Of a DNA stretch of 64,000 nt, positions 51,886-61,430 are shown piece after piece (position 1 is the first letter of the stretch; every line of letters starts with the position of its first letter). This DNA comes from Azolla caroliniana (lineage: Eukaryota > Polypodiophyta): contig JBHGNT010000017.1 of NCBI GenBank assembly GCA_043228905.1, forward strand, positions 18,972,001 through 19,036,000, read 5' to 3'. The translations under genes and the position numbers were made by a program. A model generated the notes under the pieces. It did no database searches, had not been told where the DNA came from, and saw nothing but the letters and a program-made list of their open reading frames with translations.

Positions 51886-52254
51886 TGATATCGGAGTTTA
51901 GTGTTCAAACATGCAAATCGAAGCTAACAACACTAGCTATGACATGGAATTAAAAATTCAAGATTTTGAAACTTAGGTCAAGAGACACGAAGAAATTAGC
52001 AAATTTCAGGAGGGCGTTGAGAAGAGAGCGTGAGAAAATTCAAACGTTCACACCTGGCTCGTGTTATATCGGATTTTGGTGTTCAAACATGTGAATCGAA
52101 GCTAACAACACTAGCCATGATATGGATTTAGAAAATCAAGATTTTGAATCTTAGGTCGAGAGACATGAAGAAATTAGCAAATTTGAGGAGGGAGTTGAGA
52201 AGATCGCGTGAGTAAATTCAAATGTTCATACCTGGCTCGTGTGATATCGGATTT

Positions 52255-52295
52255 TAGTGTTCAAACATGCGTATCGAATCGAGACTTTGAAACTC
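52255..52295 (+). repeat. Truncated monomer joint
   Basis: CATGCGTATCGAA runs into TCGAGACTTTGAAACTCAGG, so the ACTAGCTATGATATGG core and A-rich part of this unit are missing. The joined ends share TCGA. Confidence 0.7.
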
Positions 52296-54134
52296 AGGTC
52301 GAGAGACATGAACAAATTAGCAAATTTGAGGAGGGAGTTGAGAAGAGCTTGTTTGGAAATAAAAATGTTCAGACCTGAATCGTGTGATATCGGATTTTTA
52401 TGTTCAAAAATGCGAATCGAAGCTAACAACACTAGCTATGATATGGATTTAAAAAATCAAGATTTTGAAACTTAGGTTGAGAGACATGAAGAAATTAGCA
52501 AATTTGAGGGGGGAGTTGAGATGAGCGCGTGAGTAAATTAAAATATTAATACCTTTCTCTTGTGATATCGGATTTTTGTGTTCAAACATGCGAATCGAAG
52601 CTAACAATACTAGCTATTATATGGAATTAAAAAATCTAGAATTTGAAACCCAGGTCGAGAGACATGAAGAAATTAGCAAATTTGAGGAGGGAGTTGAGAA
52701 GAGGGCGTGAGTAAATTCAAATGTTCATACCTGGCTCATGTGATATCGGATTTTAGTGTTCAAACATGCGAATCGAAGCTAACATCACTAGCTATGATAT
52801 GGATTTAAAAAATCAAGATTTTCAAACTCAAGTCGAGAGACATGAAGAAATTAGCAAAATTGAGGAGGGAGTTGAGAAGAGAGCGTGAGTAAATTCAAAT
52901 GTTCACACCTGGCTCGTGTTATATCGGATTTTGGTGTTCAAACATGTGAATCGAAGCTAACAACACTAGCCATGATATGGATTTAGAAAATCAAGATTTT
53001 GAATCTTAGGTCGAGAGACATGAAGAAATTAGCAAATTTGAGGATGGAGTTGAGAAGATCGCGTGAGTAAATTGAAATGTTAATACTTGTCTCGTGTGAT
53101 ATCGGATTTTCGTGTTCAAACATGCGAATCGAAGCTAACAACACTAGCTTTTTTATGGAATTAAAAAATCGAAAATTTGAAACTCAGGTCGAGAGACATG
53201 AAGAAATTAGCAAATTTGAGGAGGGAGTTGAGAAGAGCTTGTTTGGAAATAAAAATGTTCAGACCTGGATCGTGTGATATCGAATTTTTGTGTTCAAAAA
53301 TGCGAATCGAAGCTAACAACACTAGCTTTTTTATGGAATTAAAAAATCGAGAATTTGAAACTCAGGTCGAGAGACATGAAGGAATTAGCAAATTAGAGGA
53401 GGGAGTGGAGAAGAGCCTGTTAGGAAATCAAAATGTTCATACCTGGATCGTGTGATATCGGATTTTAGTGTTCAAACATGCAAATCGAAGCTAACAACAC
53501 TAGCTATGATATGGAATTAAAAATTCAAGATTTTGAAACTTGGGTCAAGAGACACGAAGAAATTAGCAAATTTGACGAGGGAGTTGAGAAGAGCGCGTGA
53601 GTAAATTCAAATGTTAATACCTGTCTCGTGTGATATCGGATTTTTGTGTTCAAACATGCGAATCGACTCTAACAACACTATTATATGGAATTAAAAAATC
53701 AAGAATTTGAAACTCAGGTCGACAGACATGAAGAAATTAACAAATTTGAGGAGGGAGTTGAGAAGAGAGCGTGAGTAAATTCAAATGTTCACACTTGGAT
53801 CAGGTTATATCAGATTTTAGTGTTCAAACATGTGAATCGAAGCAAACAACACTAGCCATGATATGGGTTTAGAAAATCAAGATTTTGAATCTCAGGTCGA
53901 GAGACATGAAGACATTAGCAACTTTGAGGAGGTAGTTGAGAAGAGAGCGTCACTAAATTGAAATGTTCACACCTGGCTCGTGTTATATCGGATTTTAGTG
54001 TTCAAACATGCGAATCGAACTTAACAACACTAGCTATGATATGGATTTAAAAAATCAAGATTTTGAAACTTAGGTCGAGAGACATGAACAAATTAGCAAA
54101 TTTGAGGGGGGAGTTGAGATGAGCGCGTGAGTAA

Positions 54135-54480
54135 ATTAAAATGTTAATAACACTAGCTATGATATGAAATTAAAAAATCAAGAATTTGAAACTCAGGTCG
54201 AGAGACATGAAGAAATCAACAAATTTGAGGAGGGAGTGGAGAAGAGCCTGTTAGGAAATAAAAATGTTTATACCTGGATCGTGTGATATCGGATTTTAGT
54301 GTTCAAACATGCAAATCGAAGCTAACAACACTAGCTATGACATGGAATTAAAAATTCAAGATTTTGAAACTTAGGTCGAGAGACACGAAGAGATTAGCAA
54401 ATTTGAGGAGGGAGTTGAGAAGAGGGCGTGAGTAAATTCAAACATGCGAATCGGATTTTAGTGTTCAAACATGCGAATCG
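54135..54480 (+). repeat. Joint region between the divergent domain and A-derived sequence
   Basis: At 54146 AAAATGTTAATA runs into ACACTAGCTATG, removing most of a monomer. Two units of the four-monomer HOR types 4 and 1 follow (GAAATCAACAAATTTG, GACATGGAATTAAAAATTC). At 54440 AAATTCAAACATGCGAATCG is joined to GATTTTAGTG, giving a unit in which CATGCGAATCG appears twice within about 40 bp. From about 54470 the sequence is A-derived. Confidence 0.75.
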
Positions 54481-56150
54481 AAGCTAACAACACTAGCTAT
54501 AATATGAAATTAAAAACTCAGGATTTTGAAACTCAGGTCGAGACACATGAAGAAATTAGCAAATTAGAGGATGGAGTAGAGAAGAGCCTGTTTGGAAATG
54601 CAAATGTTCATACCTGGATCGTGTGATATTGGATTTTTGTGTTCAAACATGCAAATCGAAGCTAACAACACTAGCTATGATATGGAAATAAAAATTCAAG
54701 ATTTTGAAACTTAGGTCGAGAGACAGGAAGAAATTAGCAAATTTGAGGGGGGAGTTTAGAAGAGCGCGTGAGTAAATTCAAATGTTAATACCTGTCTCGT
54801 GTGATATCGGATTTTTGTGTTCAAACATGCAAATCGAGGCTAACAATACTAGCTATTATTTGGAATTGAAAAATCAAGAATTTGAAACTCAGGTCGAGAG
54901 ACATGAAGAAATTAGCAAATTTGAGGAGGGAGTTGAGAGGAGGGTGTGAGTAAATTCAAATGTTCATACCTCGCTCGTGTGATATTAGATTTTAGTGTTC
55001 AAACATGCGAATCGAAGCAAACTACACTAGCTATGATATGAAATTAAAAAATCAATAATTTGAAACTCAGGTAGAGAGACATGAAGAAATTAGCAAATTA
55101 GAGGAGGGAGTGGAGAAGAGCCTGTTCGGAAATGAAAATGTTCATACATAGCTCATGTGATATCGGATTTTAGTGTTCGAACATGCGAATCGAAACTAAC
55201 AACACTAACTATGATATGAAATTAAAAAATCAAGAATTTGTATCTCAGGTCGAGAGACATGAACAAATTAGCAAATTAAAGGAGGGAGTTGAGAAGAGGG
55301 CTTGAGTACATTCAAATGTTCATACCTGGCTCGTGTAATATCGGATTTTAGTGTTCAAACATGCAAATGGAAGCTAACAACACTAGCTATGATATGGATT
55401 TTAAAAATCAAGATTTTGAAACTCAGGTCGAGAGACCTGAAGAAATTAGCAAATTTGAGGAGGGAGTGTAGAAGAGCTCGTGAGTAAATTGAAATGTTCA
55501 TACGTGGCTCATGTGACCCCGGATTGTCGTGTTCAAAGATGCGAATCGAAGCTCACAACACTAGCTATGATATGGAATTAAAAAATCTAGAATTTGAAAC
55601 TCAGGTCGAGAGACATGAAGAAATTAGCAAATTTGAGGAGGTAGTGGAGAAGAGTTCTTTGAGAAATGAAAATGTTGATACCTGGCTCATGTGATATCAG
55701 ATTTTAGTGTTCAAACATTCGAATCGAAGCTAACAACACTAACTATGATATGGATTTAAAAAATCAAGATTTTGAGACTCAGGTCGAGAGACATGAAGAA
55801 ATCAGCAAATTTGAGGAGGGAGTGTAGAAGAGCTCGTGAGTAAATTGAAATGTTCATACGTGGCTCATGTGACCCCGGATTGTTGTGTTCAAAGATGCGA
55901 ATCGAAGCTCACAACACTAGCTATGATATGGAATTAGAAAATCAAGAATTTGAAACTCAGGTCGAGAGACATGAAGAAATTAGCAAATTTGAGGAGGTAG
56001 TTGAGAAGAGCTCGTGAGTAAATTGAAATGTTCATACCTAGTTCATGTGATCCCGGATTGTTGTGTTCAAAGATGTGAATCGAAGCTCACAACACTAGCT
56101 ATGATATGGAATTAGAAAATCAAGAATCTGAAACTCAGGTCGAGAGACAT
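54470..56150 (+). repeat. Copy of A 7.33-8.78 kb
   Basis: Offsets are 47,137 at 54481/7344, then 47,199 at 54781/7582, 55302/8103 and 55494/8295. After one extra monomer near 55.65-55.83 kb the offset is about 47,377. The copy keeps 62 bp that both A copies have lost at 7506 and 27138, so it derives from an older state of A. It contains a run of CCCGGATTG-type monomers. Confidence 0.83.
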
Positions 56151-57590
56151 GAAGAAATTAGCAAATTAGAGGAGGGAGTGGAGAAGAGCTTGTTTGGAAA
56201 TGAGAATGTTCATACATAGCTCATGTGATATCGGATTTTAGTGTTCAAACATGGGAATCGAAGCTAACAACACGAGCTATGATATGTAATTAAAAAATCA
56301 AGAATTTGTAACTCAGGTCGAGAAGCATGAAGAAATTAGCAGATTTGAGGAGGGAGTTGAGAAGAGGGCGTGAGTAAATTCAAATGTTCATACCTGGCTC
56401 GTGTGATATCAGATTTTAGTGTTCAAACATGCGAATCGAAGCTAACAACACTAGCTATGATATGGATTTTAAAAATCAAGATTTTTAAACTCAGGTCGAG
56501 AGACATGATGAATTTAGCAAATTTGAGGAGGGAGTTGAGAAGAGCTCGTTACTAAAGTGGAATGTTCATACCTAGCTCGTGTGATCCAGGATTGTCGTGT
56601 TGAAAGATGTGAATCGATGCTCACAACACTACCTATGATATGGAATTAAAAAATCAAGAATTTGAAACTCAGGTCGAGAGACATGAAGAAATTAGCAAAT
56701 TTGAGAAGGTAGTGGAAAAGAGCTCGTTAAAAAATGAAAATGTTGATACCTGTCTAATGTGATATCGGATTTTAGTGTTCAAACATGCGAATTGAAGCTA
56801 ACAAAACTAGCTATTATATGAAACTAAAAAATCAAGAATTTGAAACTCAAGTCGAGAGACATGAAGAAATTAGCAAATTTGAGGAGGGAGTTGAGAAGAG
56901 CTCGTGAGTAAATTGAAATGTTCAGACGTGGCTCATGTGACCCCGGATTGTTGTGTTCAAAGATGCGAATCGAAGCTCACAACACTATCTATGATATGGA
57001 ATTAAAAAATCAAGAATTTGAAACTCAGGTCGAGAGACATGTAGAAATTAGCAAATTTGAGAAGGTAGTGGAGAAGAGCTCTTTAAAAAATGAAAAATGT
57101 TGATACCTGGCTCATGTGATATCGCATTTTAGTGTTCAACCATGCGAATTGAAGCTAACAACACTAGCTATTATATGAAACTAAAAAATCAAGAATTTGA
57201 AACTCAAGTCGAGAGACATGAAGAAATTAGCAAATTTTAGGAGGTAGCAAAGCAGAGTTCGTTAAGAAACGAAAATGTTTATACCTGGCTCATGTGATAT
57301 CAGATTTTTGTGTTCAAACATGCGAATCGAAGCAAACTACACTAGCTATGATATGAAATTAAAAAATCAAGAATTTGAAACTCAGGTCGAGAGACATGAA
57401 GAAATTAGCAAATTAGAGGAGGGAGTGGAGAAGAGCCTGTTCGGAAATGAAAATGTTCATACATAGCTCATGTGATATCGGATTTTAGTGTTCAAAGATG
57501 CGAATCGAAGTTAACAACACTAGCTATTATATAGAATTAAAAAATCGAGAATTTGAAACTCAGGTCGAGAGACATGAAGAAATTAGCAAA
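56151..57590 (+). repeat. Copy of A 10.09-11.53 kb
   Basis: Offset 46,056 holds at 56370/10314, 56918/10862 and 57275/11219. Compared with the previous segment, about 1.3 kb of A (8.78-10.09 kb) is skipped. The change lies in the conserved TTAGCAAATTAGAGGAGG stretch, so it could be an in-register deletion. It ends near 57600, where the cassette becomes GAGCTCGGGCGTAAATTG. Confidence 0.83.
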
Positions 57591-57599
57591 TTTGAGGAG

Positions 57600-58850
57600 G
57601 GAGTTGAGAAGAGCTCGGGCGTAAATTGAAATATTCATACCTGGCTCGTGTGATATCGGATTTTAGTGTTCAAACATGCGTATCGAAGCTAACATAACTA
57701 GGTATGATATGGATTTAAAAAAGCAACATTTTAAAACTCAGGTCGAGAGACATGAAGAAATTAGCAAATTAGAGGAGGGAGTGGAGAAGAGCTTGTTTGG
57801 AAATAAAAATGTTCAGACCTGGATCGTGTGATATCGGATTTTCGTGTTCAAACATGCGAATCGAAGTTAACAACACTAGCTATTATATAGAATTAAAAAA
57901 TCGAGAATTTGAAACTCAGGTCGAAAGACATGAAGAAATTAGCAAATTTGAGGAGGGAGTTAAGAAGAGCGCGTGAGTAAATTGAAATGTTAATACCGGT
58001 CTCGTGTGATATCGGATTTTTGAGTTCAAATAGGCAAAGCGAAGCTAACAACACTAGCTATTCTATGGAATTAAAAAATTGACAATTTGAAACTAAGGTG
58101 GAGAGACATGAAGAAATTAGCAAATTTGAGGAGGGAGTTGAGAAGAGGGTGTGAGTAAATTCAAATGTTCATACCTGGCTCGTGTAATATCGGATTTTAG
58201 TGTTCAAACATGCGAATCGAAGCTAACAACACTAGCTATGATATGGATTTAAAAATTCAAGATTTTGAAACTTAGGTCGAGAGACACGAAGAGATTAGCA
58301 AATTTGAGGAGGGAGTTGAGAAGAGCGCGTGAGTAAATTCAAATGTTAATACCTGTCTCGTGTGATATCGGATTTTTGTGTTCAAACATGCGAATCGAGG
58401 CTAATAAATCTAGCTATTATATGGAATTAAAAAATCAAGAATTTCAAACTCAGGTCGAGAGACATGAAGAAATTAGCAAATTTGAGGAGGGAGTTGAGAA
58501 GAGCTCGTGACTAAAGTGGAATGTTCATACCTGGCTCGTGTCATATCAGATTTTAGTGTTCAAATATGCGAATCGAAGCTAACAACACTAGCTATGATAT
58601 CAAATTAAAAAATCAAGAATTTCAAACTGAGGTCGAGAGATACGAAAAAATTAGCAAATTTGAGGAAGGGGTTGAGAAGAGGGTGTCAGTAAATTCAAAT
58701 GTTCATACCTGGCTCGTGTGATATCAGATTTTAGTGTTCAAACATTCGAATCGAAGCTAACAACACTAGCTATGATATGAAATTAAAAAATCAAGAATTT
58801 GAAACTCAGGTCGAGAGACATGAAGAAATCAACAAATTTGAGGAGGGAGT
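57600..58850 (+). repeat. Second copy of the 46.6-47.8 kb segment
   Basis: Collinear with 46597-47800 at offset 11,047. The left joint carries GAGCTCGGGCGTAAATTG at 57610, a form otherwise seen only at 63167 (46031 has CTCGTGCG). This sequence and the end of the window therefore share a more recent ancestor than either does with 46.0 kb. Near 58500 the cassette CTCGTGACTAAAGTGG has replaced GGCGTGAGTAAATTC. Confidence 0.78.
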
Positions 58851-61430
58851 GGAGAAGAGCCTGTTAGGAAATAAAAATGTTTATACCTGGATCGTGTGAT
58901 ATCGGATTTTAGTGTTCAAACATGCAAATCGAAGCTAACAACACTAGCTATGACATGGATTTAAAAATTCAAGATTTTGAAACCTAGGTCGAGAGACACG
59001 AAGAGATTAGCAAATTTGAGGAGGGAGTTGAGAAGAGCGCGTGAGTAAATTCAAATGTTAATACCTGTCTCGTGTGATATCGGATTTTTGTGTTCAAACA
59101 TGCGAATCGAGGCTAATAAATCTAGCTATTATATGGAATTAAAAAATCAAGAATTTCAAACTCAGGTCGAGAGACATGAAGAAATTAGCAAATTTGAGGA
59201 GGGAGTTGAGAAGAGGGCGTGAGTAAATTCAAATGTTCATACCTGGCTCGTGTCATATCAGATTTTAGTGTTCAAACATGCGAATCGAAGCTAACAACAC
59301 TAGCTATGATATCAAATTAAAAAATCAAGAATTTCAAACTGAGGTCGAGAGATACGAAAAAATTAGCAAATTTGAGGAGGGAGTTGAGAAGAGGGTGTCA
59401 GTAAATTCAAATGTTCATACCTGGCTCGTGTGATATCAGATTTTAGTGTTCAAACATTCGAATCGAAGCTAACAACACTAGCTATGATATGAAATTAAAA
59501 AATTAAGAATTTGAAACTCAGGTCGAGGGACATGAAGAAATTAGAAAATTAGAGGAGGGAGTGGAGAAGAGGCTGTTTGGAAATGAGAATGTTCATACAT
59601 AGCTCATGTGATATCGGATTTTAGTGTTCAAACATGGGAATCGAAGCTAACAACACTAGCTATGATATGTAATTAAAAAATCAAGAATTTGTAACTCAGG
59701 TCGAGAAGCATGAAGAAATTAGCAAATTGGAGGAGGGAGTTGAGAAGAGGGCGTGAGTAAATTCAAATGTTCATCGTGTAATATCGGATTTTAGTGTTCA
59801 AACATGCGAATCGAAGCTAACAACACTAGCTATGATATGGATTTAAAAATTCAAGATTTTGAAACTTAGGTCGAGAGACACGAAGAGATTAGCAAATTTG
59901 AGGAGGGAGTTGAGAAGAGCGCGTGAGTAAATTCAAATGTTAATACCTGTCTCGTGTGATATCGGATTTTAGTGTTCAAACATGCGAATCGAGGCTAATA
60001 AATCTAGCTATTATATGGAATTAAAAAATCAAGAATTTCAAACTCAACATGCGAATCAAAGCTAACAACACTAGCTATGATATGGATTTAAAAATTCAAG
60101 ATTTTGAAACTTAGGTCGAGAGACACGAAGAGATTAGCAAATTTGAGGAGGGAGTTGAGAAGAGCGCGTGAGTAAATTCAAATGTTAATACCTGTCTCCT
60201 GTGATATCGGATTTTTGTGTTCAAACATGCGAATCGAGGCTAATAAATCTAGCTATTATATGGAATTAAAAAATCAAGAATTTCAAACTCAGGTCGAGAG
60301 ACATGAAGAAATTAGCAAATTTGAGGAGGGAGTTGAGAAGAGGGCGTGAGTAAATTCAAATGTTCATACCTGGCTCGTGTCATATCAGATTTTAGTGTTC
60401 AAACATGCGAATCGAAGCTAACAACACTAGCTATGATATCAAATTAAAAAATCAAGAATTTCAAACTGAGGTCGAGAGATACGAAAAAATTAGCAAATTT
60501 GAGGAGGGAGTTGAGAAGAGGGTGTCAGTAAATTCAAATGTTCATACCTGGCTCGTGTGATATCAGATTTTAGTGTTCAAACATTCGAATCGAAGCTAAC
60601 AACACTAGCTATGATATGAAATTAAAAAATCAAGAATTTGAAACTCAGGTCGAGAGACATGAACAAATCAACAAATTTGAGGAGGGAGTGGAGAAGAGCC
60701 TGTTAGGAAATAAAAATGTTTATACCTGGATCGTGTGATATCGGATTTTAGTGTTCAAACATGCAAATCGAAGCTAACAACACTAGCTATGACATGGAAT
60801 TAAAAATTCAAGATTTTGAAACTTAGGTCGAGAGACACGAAGAGATTAGCAAATTTGAGGAGGGAGTTGAGAAGAGCGCGTGAGTAAATTCAAATGTTAA
60901 TACCTGTCTCGTGTGATATCGGATTTCTGTGTTCAAACATGCGAATCGAGGCTAATAAATCTAGCTATTATATGGAATTAAAAAATCAAGAATTTCAAAC
61001 TCAGGTCGAGAGACATGAAGAAATTAGCAAATTTGAGGAGGGAGTTGAGAAGAGGGCGTGAGTAAATTCAAATGTTCATACCTGGCTCGTGTCATATCAG
61101 ATTTTAGTGTTCAAACATGCGAATCGAAGCTAACAACACTAGCTATGATATCAAATCAAAAAATCAAGAATTTCAAACTGAGCTCGAGAGATACGAAAAA
61201 ATTAGCAAATTTGAGGAGGGAGTTGAGAAGAGGGTGTCAGTAAATTCAAATGTTCATACCTGGCTCGTGTGATATCAGATTTTAGTGTTCAAACATTCGA
61301 ATCGAAGCTAACAACACTAGCTATGATATGAAATTAAAAAATCAAGAATTTGAAACTCAGGTCGAGGGACATGAAGAAATTAGAAAATTAGAGGAGGGAG
61401 TGGAGAAGAGGCTGTTTGGAAATGAGAATG
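58150..61430 (+). repeat. Four-monomer higher-order repeat (712 bp), region 3
   Basis: The longest run of the tetramer. Type 3 (CGTGTCATATCAG) lies at 58538, 59250, 60377 and 61089; the first two and last two are each 712 bp apart. The middle interval is broken by the units with ATGTTCATCGTG at 59767 and the truncated monomer at 60047. Adjacent tetramers are much more alike than the four monomers within one tetramer, the usual sign of a homogenising HOR. Confidence 0.85.

Larger units (their letters stand above)
50314..54140 (+). repeat. Divergent domain with CGTGTTATATCGG and GCCATGATATGG monomers
   Basis: Monomers here share CACACCTGGCTCGTGTTATA, CATGTGAATCG and ACTAGCCATGATATGG with GGATTTAGAAAATC. 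The ACTAGCCATG core recurs at 51237, 52111 and 52966, spaced about 874 and 855 bp, giving a loose HOR of about five monomers shortened by local deletions. Units with AGCTTTTTTATGG (near 51417, 53147 and 53325) alternate with them. 50461-50720 matches 53788-54050 at offset 3,327, including the rare CACACTTGGATCAG. This region has no CCCGGATTG-type monomer. The longest ORF of the window (96 codons, minus strand, 50588-50878) lies here and looks fortuitous. Confidence 0.75.
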
